This document shows, piece after piece, positions 1-12,281 of a stretch of DNA of 64,000 bases. The notes beneath the pieces are model-generated. The model had not been told where the DNA came from. It ran no database searches and saw nothing but the letters and a program-made list of their open reading frames with translations. Made by a program: the position numbers and the translations under genes. Source of the DNA: Adiantum capillus-veneris. Lineage: Eukaryota; Streptophyta; Polypodiopsida; Polypodiales; Pteridaceae. The stretch is from NCBI GenBank assembly GCA_014529385.2, contig CM043955.1:139181108-139245107 (forward strand), read 5' to 3'. Every line of letters starts with the position of its first letter. Within the stretch, counting starts at the first letter, position 1.

Positions 1-540
1 CCTTGTTTCAAACTAGCCTGGCCACTTGTTCTTAAAGGTTTTTAACCCTTACGTTAAAAAACAAGTGTCAAAATGTGTTCCTAGCCAATCCAAAGCATAT
101 TGATCTCTGCTATTTCCACGCTCTTCCTGACTCGATCTAACTCGCTCCTTTATGATGTGTCCGTCCGGCCACTTTTTTTGAGTGGCCGCAATAAAACTAT
201 TAAATCATGATTTTTCATAGCAAACTAGGAACACCATCTTATTCATGTGCTTGTTCTAACATAATCTACATTGCGTTCGGCTATTGTTCTACTTATCATA
301 CTTTTCGGACACCGATCATTTTCACCGATGGCACATTGCACCAAAAATTTACCCGTCTATTCAAATTATTGATTGGTTCCAATACACTCATAAATTATTT
401 TGTGTGCACAAAAATAATTTTCATTTATTTGTAGCCTTAGCTAAAAATGTTATATCCCTCTGGCTTCTAAATAGTTGTTCTCAACTGTATATCTTCATGA
501 TACTTATGCAAGATATCTGAAAAATCTCTCTATTTTTGTC
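1..540. other. AT-rich spacer, nothing recognised
   Basis: No coding similarity, RNA gene or repeat structure was recognised. A short hairpin of GGCCACT and AGTGGCC around a T run lies near 167-187. Short open frames on the plus strand have no conserved motif. Confidence 0.5.
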
Positions 541-2245
541 ATCCATTGAGCATCTAGAGGGGAGTAAAATTTACTAAGTACTTACAATGAGTCCTTCTAT
601 ACTTTAGTTGGTGCTCTTGATGGTGTATAATATGTCCTTGAAGAAGTATCTCTTCAATTTTATCTACCTCGTGGGGATTTTCTGTAACTAATTTTGCAGG
701 AGATTCACCCATGAAAGGTCATAGAAGACTCATGTGAAAAGAAATATGGATTTTCCAAGTTTGTTGAAGATCCAGTCTAAACGTGACCTTGTTTATTCAA
801 TCTATAATCTTAAATGGGCCATAATATTTGTTAGAAATTTTTACAACTTTCCCTTTTTAAATGGCCCGTTTCTTAAGTTTGGCTTTGTCAAACTTGAGGA
901 GAACAAATTGTCATTCAACTAGCTCGAGATCACGATGATGTCTTCTCTTGAGATCCAAGGATAGCATGTTCACTTGCATATAAGCGGTATCTAGATCTCA
1001 AACAAATTCATCAGTTGTTGCAGATATCTTGTCCTTGGTCAAAAGGATTGGGGGAAGGTGTGGTTTGCTGTATATTTAACTTCAAAAGGAGCTTTTTTTA
1101 GAGAGGAAATGATAGTGTTGTTATAGGCAAATTTTGCACGAGGTAGATATTTCTCCCATTTTCGTTGGTTATCTGAGATATAAACTTCAGAATGTCCAAG
1201 ACTGTGGAGTTAGTGACTTCGCTTTGTCCATTTGTTTGAGGATGATAAGCCAAGGAAATTCTTGGTGCAATATCGTGATCCCCAAATGACTAGTAACTTA
1301 TGAAGACATTATACCTTTGTGTCTTGCATAAAGAGAAGCATGTGCTTCATCCATCATTTTTGTTTGTTCTAAGTGGATGTTCCACACAAAGAGCTTGATG
1401 AAAATAAATATATCCATCCTTAATAGAGTAGGAAAAATTTTCAGCACTAGTTTGTAGCTGTTGTCAGATTTCACCAAAGTTAAAATTGTTTAGATACATC
1501 TCAGATAGAGATTATAACTCCGGATGATGTATGCTCATTATAGAATTTACTTGAGGCCATCGGAAAAGAGCATCAACAACTACTTGTCTTGATACATCTT
1601 AGATATAGTTTATAACTCCCAATGATGTATGCTCACTATAGCATTTACTTGAGGCGGTCAGGAAAGAGCATCAACAACAACATTTTTACTTCCAAAGGTG
1701 TGTAGCATTTGGAAGTGAAACATAGAGAAAAATTGACCCATCGCATCTGTATCTCAAAAAACTTACGTTGTGAGAGAAAGTATCAAAGACTTTATCTTGG
1801 TTATAAAATCTGCTCCCCAAAGGTAGTTCTTCCAAACCAAGAGAGCATGAATAAGTGCCATGAGTTCCTGCTCATGTATGGAAGCATGAAGCTCCACATC
1901 ACGAAGTCGTCTACCTTTCATAAGCTTCTGCGTGACCTTCTTGCTTAAGAGCTGAGACAATGTTATTGCATGAGGTATCACGGTGTAGCTCAAAGGGTTT
2001 TCGGAGATCACGTACAATTACAATTGGTCCATGGGTAAAAAGGTACTTAAGCTATTCAAAAGCTCCCTTCTGTTTGTTACCCCAAAGATAGGATACCTTT
2101 TTCTTTGTGAGATCATGGAGAGGTGCGGCTACATGAGCAAAATGGCAAATAAAAAGTCAAAAGTAGGAACAATACCAAGGAAACTTTGGACATCATGTAC
2201 AGAGTACCGGTCTAAAATAGATTGAATGTTTGAGAGGTCCATGCG
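541..2245 (-). mobile_element. Decayed Ty3/gypsy pol remnant (RT end, RNase H, integrase, 3' end)
   Basis: Read on the minus strand from 2245 down, the degraded translation follows gypsy pol order. VHDVQSFLG at the RT/RNase H junction lies near 2170-2200. ELHASIHEQELMALIHALL of RNase H lies near 1840-1900. NVVVDALS, the usual end of RNase H, lies near 1650-1690. AYHPQTNGQSEVTNS, the integrase catalytic-Glu block, lies near 1205-1250. KWEKYLP and FAYNNT follow near 1130-1180. A FHMSLL-like motif that precedes the chromodomain region in chromoviruses is near 700-735. Frameshifts and stops are frequent, so it is inactive. No LTR was found at either end. The integrase text resembles that of the element at 52696-61366, which suggests the same broad chromovirus group. 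Confidence 0.8.
1493..1678. repeat. 98-bp-period tandem duplication inside the gypsy remnant
   Basis: Two similar segments (1493-1580 and 1591-1678) each encode on the minus strand a degraded VVDAL..PQVN motif. The duplication doubled the RNase H end of the old gypsy fragment and arose after or during its decay. Confidence 0.75.
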
Positions 2246-4003
2246 TACTTGATTATGACACACACACACAAAGAGTTTTTAGAACTCCCTTCATCCACTT
2301 GAGAAGAAGTCAATCTTGCTATTTTGAAAATAGCAAGATTGCTTTGCTTCCAATTTCCTTTTGCCTGGTTTTGTGGTTTTCAGAGGAAAAAATAATAAAT
2401 TACATCCCAACCCAGAATGTGGGTGTCCTATTTTCAGTCAAACAATAATTATTTTGAAATATCCAGTGATACCAAATGAAAGGTATAAAAGTGAAGCTAG
2501 TATGGTAGTTGCCCACGATTTCAATAGAATAAAAGTTCTTTCAAAACATCCAATGAAGCCAAATGAAAGATATAAATGTGGTATCAACAAGAACAATTCA
2601 CTCTCAAGTCACCTGCCTTTCTATTTTGTGTCTTATGGCATTGATTTTTTGCATGCAAGGGAAGTCAAGGGCCTAAATATAAGGTCCATTGTTAGCCATA
2701 GCAATGGAGAATGGTAAATATGGTAGGAATGAAGTAGGTGCTATCGTTGTGGGTGTTCCAAGCTTGAACCACAAAGGCATGGATACTATAGGGAGTTGGA
2801 AATAGCTAGCCACAAATGCCATTTTTTCTATTGGCAACCAAGATTGCCCTACTCCTTAGAATGCTACAAAAGATCAACTAAGAGAGAAGGAACACGTTGT
2901 CCATGCCCTTGTAACAATTGCAATAGCACTACCCATGACTTTATAGCTATTTTGGCACACTAAAGTTTGGCTCGCAATGATAGATTGAAGGTTAAAGTGG
3001 ATGGATTACCTTTCCAAGGTGATTGTTAGAGCCCACTTTCCTACCTAGAAATTCTATGTTTGTATTTTTTGGTAGTGTAGCCAAAGCATTAGTATGCTTG
3101 TTTGCTTTCCTATGCATCCCAAGGGACTCATCTTCAAGCATATGTGTGTGTAGAGTAGAGTAGAGCGTGCACATTGTTTTCCTTAGCATTGCTTGCACAT
3201 CCTTCTCTATGCTTTGTGTGTGTGTGCCTATAGTAGAGAGTGTGCATAGGTGGAATAGCAAGATAGCGCGAATTTTGTTTGCACACTCACTAATTTGGAA
3301 CTAATTTTGTAAGTGTGGACCATTAGTTTTACTAATGTTACACTAACTATTCTTTAATTTTTACTAATTATATTAATCTTTGGCTGATTGAATGTTTAAT
3401 TTGCATAATAAGATGCAATTTTCAAAGTTGAATACGCAATTGGAGATACACACACGCACACACACATACACACTAGTGAGTGTATTGCCTCATTGGCAAT
3501 TTTTTCATCATTTAGTGTCGCACAAAAGCAGTTTTTGAGAAAGAGTAGGTAGTGGGCATAGTTTTTACATTACAATACACAATTGATGTCCATGACGTAA
3601 CCCTTCGGGTATTCGTGGGCAACAATTACTGGGTGCAATGTGTTCTCTTTCCCATTACCACTTTTTGTGGGTGTTATTGCTCACGGGTTAACTTAAGGCG
3701 TTAAACGTCTTGCACCCAAATTTCATTTAATTTCACTTTTGTACAAAAAAGTTGCCAAAATTTTCTTTAAAAATTCATGCGCATTAGGATGATTTTGAAA
3801 CGAAAAGAAATTTCCCTCAATTGCTAAATTGCACAAAAACATTGTCAAAATTGGATGCACGATTGATCCATTAACTTGCAATAAATCCTTGTGAATTTGG
3901 CTAATTTTTGGATATGTTTGATGCTCCAATTGTAACATCTAAACAATTTATTTACTTTAAAATTGCCCTCCCTCTTGCTAGTCGCATTGTATCAATCTGA
4001 TTT
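2246..4003. other. Unassigned spacer
   Basis: AT-rich sequence with short CA/TG tracts, for example near 3446-3475. A Cys-rich short reading on the plus strand near 2890-2935 (RCPCPCNNCNSTTHDF) faintly recalls the transposase-associated zinc domain of plant CACTA elements, but the surroundings do not support a call. No gene was identified. Confidence 0.4.
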
Positions 4004-4426
4004 GGTCTGCTTCATCGCATCACCTACGTGCATCGCCTCCACTCATCGCATCAAAGTTCACAATGTTTCTCTCGTCTGCATCCATTCGCCCCACTCTGTC
4101 AAAACAAACCCTTGCAGACCCTCCATGTAAGCGTCCTTTTGTGTGTGCGCGCACACACACACACACACACACATATCACATTGGAGTAATTCATTTCTAT
4201 AGTCTCAATTAGTTCCGGTCTACTTCATCGCATCGCCTACGTGCATCCCCCCACTCATCGCATCAAAGTTCACAATGTTTCTCTTGTCTGCATCCATTTG
4301 CCCCACTCTATTAAAATAAACCCTTGCACACACTCCATGTAACCGTCCTTTTGTGTGTGCACACAAACACACACACACACACACATATCACATTGGAGTA
4401 ATTCATTTCTATAGTCTCAATTAGTC
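4004..4426. repeat. Direct tandem duplication, two 213-bp units
   Basis: Copy 1 (4004-4216) and copy 2 (4217-4426) start GGTCTRCTTCATCGCATC and run in parallel to CATTTCTATAGTCTCAATTAGT. Each contains a (CA)n tract. They differ by scattered substitutions and small indels, so the duplication is not very recent. No coding capacity was seen. Confidence 0.85.
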
Positions 4427-5552
4427 CAAGTACATCTACAATTTGTATGAATAACATATAATGGTGTTTTGTGGAGTAAGTGGCCAATGCGGTGAAGTCA
4501 ATGATGATGAGTTGAGCTAATGAACTTTGAGTAATGTAATGGGGATGCCATGGGGTAGGCAGTTGAACAGACCGTGGAATGAACTTGCTCCATCTATGCA
4601 TATAGTGTCTGAGCCCCCGCACTTGCAAATCAAGGTGAAGGCAATATTGAACTTATACATTGCAATCTCATATTATGTACGCTTCTCTCAAGTAATTTAG
4701 TTATAATTTGTGTACCCATTCTTAAAGAAGAGAATAAAAAGTATTTAAATTTAAGCACTTAAGAAGTTATTATTTCACAAGCCATCTGAATGATGAGGAA
4801 AAAGAGGAAGTGTATTAGAAATTAAAAATTAAGTGTTATCTTTAAACAAAAAATAAATACAATATCGTAGTTAATGATCAACAAAAGTAAGTAAAAACAA
4901 AACATACGGAATGAAGAGATGAAAAGGTGCATTAAAAAAGAGACGCTAAAAGGTTGCAACTATATATTTTTTGTGTTCTTTCAAGCAATAATAATTTCTC
5001 AACCCAATGCCATTGTTGTTTTGTGCTATTTAACATAGAACTACTCTAAGTTTCTAGCTTTTTGTTGCTTGCTACAAAAGTGGTAATTTTAGAATTGTGT
5101 CCTCAAAATGACTATAAGCTTGGATGTTTGCTCATATTTTTTTTGGGGGGATTGCGTTTATGTTGGCCAATGCATTTATGGATGTTGTTTGTAACTCTTG
5201 ACATATTATCTCTTATCGTTTTGTTTGCATCGTATGCATTAGACTACATATTATTCATGTGTCGTTGCCTTTTTTGGGGTGGATGAACAATGTTTATCTC
5301 TGGTTCTCAATGATTGTCTTGGTCTACACTTCATGGACATTGGTTAGGATAACATAAAAGTGATGGTGCAAGGTAAGAAATGAATAAAAATTGGTGATAA
5401 TTCTTGTATGTACTTACCTTGGTCAATTGGAACTGGCTTGTATGGGGAGACCAATTGTTCGTATCTAGTTGCCTTGTGTTTTGGATTGTGATATGTGAAT
5501 TGGTTCCATCGTGCATGTCAATTTTCAAAGTCATGAAATTCTTCAAGATAGT
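4427..5552. other. Unassigned spacer
   Basis: AT-rich sequence with no recognised gene or repeat. It ends at the outer edge of the copia LTR. Confidence 0.45.
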
Positions 5553-5781
5553 TGTTGGAATTAGGGGGTTGCAGAGAAACGCACACAGCTTGGAGAAGAC
5601 AAAGGAAGCTCAAGGCACACAATAGAGAGTGTGTTACTTAGTGTGCAATGGAAAGATGGATAGCCCTAGAGTGATGGGCGTATATACAATGCACGGGGGA
5701 AAAAACCTCCTAAAGAGGGAAAAAATGCCCCGACTGTCCTAGTGTGTTCACACACATCACTACCACATGTATATGGTAACA
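5553..5781 (-). repeat. 3' LTR of a Ty1/copia remnant (229 bp)
   Basis: On the minus strand the segment begins TGTTACC and ends CCAACA, so the termini form the TGTT...AACA inverted repeat typical of copia LTRs. It lies directly after a G-rich polypurine tract that follows the copia RNase H end. No second LTR is present because the element is truncated near 6690, so a target duplication cannot be checked. Confidence 0.75.
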
Positions 5782-5783
5782 AA

Positions 5784-5795
5784 CCCCCCCCCCCG
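5784..5795 (-). promoter_or_regulatory. Polypurine tract of the copia remnant
   Basis: A run of C on the plus strand (G on the minus strand) sits two bases inside the LTR edge, the position of the plus-strand DNA primer in LTR retrotransposons. Confidence 0.7.
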
Positions 5796-6690
5796 GAGTG
5801 ATGTGGTGAACAAGAGCTGGCACATGAGTAAAAGGAAGTGCCATGCCTTGAGGACATGATCAGTCCACAAAGGAGAGTAAGCCCAAAGCTTTGCGGAAAG
5901 CTTCGAGCTTCTCTTGAGACAATGCCTTTGTGAAAAGATCTACAAGATTGTCCTATGTTGGCACATAATCCAAGCTCATCTCTCCTTCTGAGAGAATCTC
6001 CCTGACACGGTGGTAATGCACCCAATGTGCTTTGTGCGAGCATGAAAAACTGGGTTCCTCGCAACTGCCAATGCGCTCTGACTGTCAGTGTAGATAGTGT
6101 TGGCAGTGTCCAGTCCAACACCCAAATCAGCTAAAAGGCGTCTAAGCCATACACACTCAACCATAGCTGTGAAGACTTCCCTGTACTCAGCCTCAAACAA
6201 CTCAAAGTGGCCACAATAGGTTTCTTCTTGCTCAACCATGATATACATGAACTGCCAAGCATGAAACAAAAACCACTTGCGGACGCTCGTGTGTCAAAAC
6301 AACCAGCCCAATCTGAGTCCGAAAAAGCATGTAAGTCTGGCGGCAATGATCCCCCCTTGGGATAAAACAAGCCAAGATGTAAAGTGCCACTAACGTAGCG
6401 GAAAATCCTCTTGAAAGCCTGCCAATGCTTAGACCCTAGGCTATGCATAAATCTACTGACCTATGAGACTGCAAACTGAATATCCGGCCTCGTATTGCAT
6501 GCATAAATGAGGCATCCAACAACAGTTTGGTAAAGAGTGACATCAACAGGATCACCAACGTCATGAGACTCAATTTCAAACCTGTTTCCATGGGAGTGGC
6601 AATAGGTTTGCAATCCTCAAGTCCAAACTTACATAGCAATGTCTTTATGTAACTTTTTTGACACAAAGCAATACCACCATCACACTATTG
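5796..6690 (-). pseudogene. Ty1/copia pol 3' fragment (RT end and RNase H)
   Basis: The minus-strand reading shows copia landmarks in order. ALCQKSYIKTLL and CKPIATPME, the end of RT, lie near 6590-6670. HWQAFKRIFRYVSGTLHLGL lies near 6360-6430. FSDSDWAGC, the RNase H core with catalytic Asp, lies near 6295-6325. IYTDSQSALAVARNPVFHAR and TKHIGC lie near 6020-6100. The C-terminal DNLVDLFTKALS lies near 5920-5955. At least one frameshift near 6250 and stops show it is dead. The 5' part (gag, protease, integrase, most of RT) is absent beyond about 6690. Confidence 0.85.
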
Positions 6691-7289
6691 AGGAGTTGTT
6701 GTGCTTTAATGTTGCACAACATATTCTCATCTTCTTCATATAGAATCTCAAGCTCTTCAAGTATTTTCTTCATGAGGCCTGCAATATGTATAGGGAAATT
6801 GGTTAGCATGGCAAACACAAGGTATCGGATTATTCTCTTGTAACATTACATGTTGTCATCATGTCTATGTTTCATGTGGCCATCATTCGATTTAATCCCT
6901 TATATCTTGCATCACACTTATTTGTGAAGTTGTGATGCTCTTGAAATGTCTAGAATCCCTCAATATATGCATATGGTTTCTTGTTAGCTAAGTTAGCCAA
7001 TCTCGTATGCTTCTCTTGAGGTAAAATCTCTTAGATTGTGTTTCCTTTGCATTGTTCATGAATTTCTTGAAGAGTTGCAGAGTAAGATGAGTGACTAAAT
7101 GGCATACAAATATACATATATGCAAAACTAGATAAGTTTGCAAAATATACCATGTTGTGATCCATTTCTATACATAGTGGCCTACACATAGAAATAATTG
7201 TTTTGCTAGTCAGTTGTAGCAGTTTCGAAGCATTAGATATCATACATATAGGAAACATGACAACTTGAGCAAAGAGATGATAAGAAGGT
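6691..7289. other. Unassigned spacer
   Basis: AT-rich DNA between the truncated copia element and the helicase remnant. It could contain the 3' flank of the Helitron-like element, but no terminal hairpin or CTRR end could be identified by eye. Confidence 0.4.
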
Positions 7290-10200
7290 AAATAAACATT
7301 TTGTTTATATATAGAGAGGAGACTTTACTACCAAAAAGAGGAAGTGATACTGTTATGCAAGAAAAAAAGTTTTATGATTGGATGCTTAAAAATGTATTCG
7401 CATTCGCTCAATGATGCACAAAAACATCCCATACATAAAGCCTGGGAAAATAACTTCTTTTACAATGAGAAAAACATTTGTGTTGCTTGTGGCCCCTTGT
7501 GACTTGTGTTTAGTCATAGCATAGGCAAGAGTTATAGGAAAAGTGGACTTATGGTACCAACATCCATTGAATGTTTGCAGGTTAGGCTTTGACTGCCATA
7601 GTCTAAGTTCTTGTTTTTATATGTCTTAACACCACTTTTATTGCGTTGTCATTGTTATCATCTTGGAGGATATCATTCACCGGACATAGTTATCCATTTG
7701 CTGCTCCAATTGTTAAGTCTATGTTCTTTGTTATCATCGCATTTGCCCCTTTAATTATTTTGTCAATTGCGTGGAAGTCAGGATCTTCAATCCATGTTTG
7801 GAGCTTAGGCACATTGTGTGCATTTGTGTTGAGACTAATTTGAATGATCTAACTTTGCCTTCAACAGCATTCTAGAAGAAGGTTATTAGAATATTGAATC
7901 ACTCTTGTGTGTGCAAATGATTATCATGCTATTGTCTACGTGTTGTTCTATTTGATTTAGCTTTATAATGTGATCCTCGAGTACATCCGCAATCTCTTTC
8001 TTTGTGGGGAGCCCAACTCTTCTTGTATTGAGGAACTATATGAAAGAGATATCTTTTTCATGTCGTACCGAGCAAGAATATTGTACATGGTAGCAGAGGA
8101 CCAATAAGTGGAGCTTGTAATGTGACGAGGGTAGCACCGATCAATTTGATGCATGCATACCGCTGTGGCAATTGTGCTAAATCACTGGATAAGAGTACTG
8201 CTTTATCTTTGAATGAGTCTAGTGGTGTGTCCTTGCTAACATTCACAATTTGTGGCACTGTGAGATCAAAAGTCTGCTTTGTTCACATAAATATCTTGTC
8301 TATGATGATTGCATCTTCTTCTTTAATGCTAACATATCTATCATCAGTTTCGGAAATTGACAATTGATATTGCGATGTAAGTACTAATATCTTGAATTGG
8401 TGGTGGAGTGTCATTCCGATGCTACTTAACCTTGTAGTTGCTATGAGGATCACGGCCTTCCTTTTCTTTATGAGGAGTTCCTATTATCACATGCAAGCCA
8501 ATCTTTGTGGTTGTGAGTTTCTTGTAGATTTATGCTTGTTCATTTGTCAGTGTCACATTTTGTACATTCTGAAGTTCGTTTGGAAGTGCAAGGAGAAGAA
8601 ATGACATGTCTTGTTTCTTTTAGTCTGTTTGCACATTTGGAGATTAAAATGAGCTAGACTTTGTTGAAGCTATCTTCTGCAAGATCATGTTCTTAAATTG
8701 GTGTGTTTGATCTATCGTGATCATATTTCGTTGCATGTACTTTGTGATGTACATCATCTGTCAATTTTAGATGCCTAAGTTTGCACTCAATGCTTGATGT
8801 GTTCTTAGGTGAAAGTAGTTGGGAGTCATTTTTGAATGTGATGCTCTTTAGCAACACTTTTTTTCATTTTTCTTTGCCACTATGTAATCCTCGTGGAAGT
8901 CGTAGAATAAAACACCTCAAAATTTTGTGATCGTGCACAATACATATTAACAGGATGGAGTACAATAGTGTTGTTGTGAGAGATGATTGTTGTCTTAGTG
9001 CTGGGGGTGAGGAGTCAATATAGTGGACGTTGTCACTTTTTGAGATGATTGGGATTTGCAAACAGTTTTTATGCCACCTCTATCACTGAGATTGGCTTTG
9101 ACAGGAGAGAGGTTGAGATCAACTTCAACTTCATAGTGTCAAGGCCATCTAGGCCTAGCCGCTCTACATCTTCTGCACAAATGTTGAGATGGCCCATTGG
9201 TTTCGTCTTGAGAGCATACTTCAAGAGGTAGTAGGATAGTGATGAGTTGGTGACCCGTTGTATATTGATATATGCACCCCACAACAAGAGTAATGTAGGA
9301 TGGTAGGTACAACATTTCTATCTTCATGCCTGGGCCTAAAGTAGTGCCACTTGTGGTTGTGTTCGTTAAAGACTAGACTAGGTATGGATTTGATTGTAGG
9401 TGAATGGAAATCCATGCTTGCAGAATCCATCTCTTTGACCTTGGCAACAATTGGTTCGGCACTTGTGGAGTTTCTTCTTGAGAACGAAATCTTGGAGCTG
9501 GTTTATTTTTGGCAAAATTAATGAGTCTATTTTTGTGGAGATGTATGCAACGATTTCACTAGATACTTACTCTCTTTCTTCTTCATACACCCAAAGTATC
9601 CATACGCAACCTGACCAAGTGGCGCTGCAAGTGGGCCAGTGCACTTTTTGTAACTATGTATTTTCATAGACACGTTTGCAACTATGCATTTGACTGGGTA
9701 CTCTATCCAAGTGAGTGAGACATTTAACTGCTATGCTATTAGCTTGATCTTGTCAATTTCAATATGTCTTGTTTTTGTGGCCTCGTCCGTAGTAAAAGTG
9801 AAGAAGAAATTAGGCATTCCCCATTTATCCATCATTATTATTAGGTCCTTTAGGTTCTTGCAATGCCATTAACACGAGCTCGGCATGGTGGAAGGAGTGT
9901 TGTATGGAAGCACATGCCTCACAGTATCCTCGTCAATTGATGTACAATTGCAATTGTCATCCTTCTGCAACAAGCTTGTGTGTGTATTGTTTGCTAGCAT
10001 GAGTGAGTGCTTTACCTAGTACATGATGAGTAGCTATGGCTTGTATAGAGTGTAAACAGAGAATAAAGTCAATGCATGTATCTTTACATATGAACTCAAT
10101 TTAATTTTGCTATCATATTTGCCTTTTTTAAAAGGAAATATAAATAAGAAGGTTGATGTCTCTATTGTGATGTCCTTTGTAGAGCTTAATGAGTCATGCA

Positions 10201-10430
10201 TGGTGAACTTAGGCGTTCTCTCAAGCAACTATTGATTCCAAGGAGATGCAAAGAAGGAACTCATAAGCATCACTAGAAATATATGCACTTCTCTTGGTTG
10301 GTTCAATGATGTTTTTGATACCACCAAACATCAAACTTGTATTGAGTTGCACCATTAGTGTGAATAGTGCATTGTCCCATTGTTGTTTAATGATCTTATC
10401 CATGTTTTCCTCCATCTAACTCAATATGCA
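7290..10430 (-). pseudogene. Decayed Helitron/PIF1-type helicase gene
   Basis: Reading leftwards, near 9069-9300 there is LNICAEDVERLGLDG and then LLSKPISVIEVA. IISKSDNVHYIDSSPPAL follows near 9000-9055. These resemble the stretch between the Rep and helicase domains of eukaryotic Helitrons. Near 8180-8250 is DSFKDKAVLLSSDLAQLP, matching the Walker-B region (GGDxxQLP) of PIF1 helicases but with the acidic pair altered. Near 7480-7545 is ITLAYAMTKHKSQGAT, the C-terminal helicase motif (LAYAxTxHKSQG). Frames change repeatedly with many stops, so it is a relic. A convincing HUH Rep motif was not found in the degraded 9400-10430 part, so membership in Helitrons rather than host PIF1 rests on the central similarity and repeat-rich context. 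Confidence 0.6.
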
Positions 10431-10658
10431 AAGGCCAAGCTTCTTATTTGATTGTTCAGCCATTGACATGTACTGTAGTACAAAGTTTTTCTCAAGATTG
10501 TAAATCTGCCAATTGTGATGCGGCTAGTTATTGCTCTGGGAAGTTTGTTCTACGCTCTCTACTCCATGAAAGCAATGGGCTATCCAAGATTGACCATCTA
10601 TCTAGTGTACCACATGCAATTGTTGTCACTATTGAGATGGCATTGACAGCTGTGTCTC

Positions 10659-10780
10659 CTACAAACAAGAGCGTAGCGGCCCTACAAAATAAAAAAAACA
10701 ACATACAATCAACGATAAATCCAATAAATCCACATACCTGCACAATCGTGTACGCAAGGAATCCATAGCAAATCTGTCAC

Positions 10781-10848
<68 letters not shown>

Positions 10849-11189
10849 AAGTGAGCACGTGCAGGTGCAGGTGCACCTCCTAGAGCGGAATGCTACGTTG
10901 GCACGACGAGAGAGAAGAGAGGAGAGGAGAAGAATAACGTAGACACTGGGTGCAATCTTCCACCGTGCAAGAGTGAGCATTTTCCTCTTGCACGTATTTA
11001 CTTATAGATTTCTTGAATGCTCAAAATGAGTACAAACTAGCCGCCCAGTCATAAATGGTCAAATCTCATAAAGAGCACTTGAATAATAAAAAATGTACAT
11101 AAAATACATATTTTGTGCCATAGTCCATAGCTCGGTTAGCTTTTTCCACCTGTCAGTTGCATTAAATACGATTTACCATTTCCATTACA
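10659..11189 (-). repeat. Leader-like repeat module, copy 1, with (GA)65 tract
   Basis: This segment is similar along its length to 30928-31431. On the minus strand it holds promoter-like AT DNA, a (TC)n tract at 10783-10847, an ATG with about ten codons (MDSLRTRLCR), then a GTATGT...TTTTGTAG stretch of about 55 bases that looks like a small intron, and GGCCGCT after it. It lies directly 5' of the helicase remnant on the same strand, so it may be that element's 5' leader and first exon. That is inference. Confidence 0.7.
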
Positions 11190-11262
11190 TACCTCTCTGT
11201 TAGAAAGAAACTTTCCTCAGTTGCAAAGATAAGAATATAGAAACCATACTTGTAAAAAAAAA

Positions 11263-11728
11263 GGGAAAATTACCAAAATACCCCTCTAATTTGTGGAAAT
11301 TCCCAAAATACCCCTCATATTTTGTCATAACTTCGCAAAATGCCCTTCAAATTTTCCAAAATTCCCAAAATACCCATGGCTACGAGAGTAAATTTAACCA
11401 AAGATAATTTTTTTTGTAGCTTTTCATAAGAAGACTGAGTGTCTATCAATACAAGATACTAAAACTAGAATTTGAGCTGGCTATGTAGGCTTTTGAGATG
11501 AACTACTTCATTATTTTTAGACATAATTGTCTTTTTTTGGGAGGTAATTTGTGACAAATTACATGCTAAGCACTAAAAAACGGATCTCCATTGTCAAAAA
11601 AGAATAAAAATTCGGAAATCGTGAACAATCCAACTAAAATAGATACAAGGGTATTTTGGGAATTTTTGAAATTTGAGGGGTAATTTGAGAATTTCCACAA
11701 ATTAGAGGGGTATTTTGGTAATTTTCCC
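11263..11728. mobile_element. Mutator-like MITE, member 1 (466 bp)
   Basis: Terminal inverted repeats begin GGGAAAATTACCAAAATACC. The first 40 bases are a perfect inverted match to the other end, with imperfect continuation inwards. Flanks are AAAAAAAAA on the left and TTAAAAAAA on the right, compatible with a degraded 9-bp target duplication in A-rich DNA. The interior matches 39271-39496 in reverse orientation. There is no coding capacity, so it is non-autonomous. Confidence 0.85.
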
Positions 11729-11931
11729 TTAAAAAAATGATTAGTATTCAGCATCAGAAGTATCACGTACTGAAATTAAAAATCAAAAAATTAAACAGTT
11801 GCTTATGCCTGCCATCATCCACAATGGCATATTCTAGTGTCCCATACCATGAGAATAAGCCATATTCTAGTGTCCCATACCATGAGAATAAGCCGTATAT
11901 GTCATATCTTGATGAATCAAGATATCATTGG
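11729..11931. other. Flank of the 13.7-kb element with a short tandem repeat
   Basis: Contains a 29-bp direct duplication (CATATTCTAGTGTCCCATAC and following bases) near 11826-11893. It ends with the 5-bp target copy ATTGG at 11927-11931. Confidence 0.6.
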
Positions 11932-12247
11932 TGTTAACCCTCACGGCTCATGGACACCCCATCACCTACAACGGACGTGTATTATGTATTTGGTAGAGTC
12001 AGGTACCGGGCTTGTCGGACCAATAGGAAAAGGGTAAGAGTGATCGCCGATGAGAGGCGCACTCTAACTGGGACATTCAAGGGATTAGTTGGCTAAGCAT
12101 GGGCGCCCAAGTGTGAATGGGGTGAGCTCATATAAAAGCCAACTAAACCTAAAATTCACTCATTCTCTCATTTGTGCAATAGAAGAGTGCTCTTGCTCCA
12201 TCTCCATCTCCATCTTCTTCTTCTTCACCTCCTTGTGTGTGTGTGTA

Positions 12248-12281
<34 letters not shown>

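Noticed and set aside
10448-10768. 106-codon plus-strand open frame
   Set aside because: It overlaps the leader module and helicase relic read on the opposite strand and lacks any motif.
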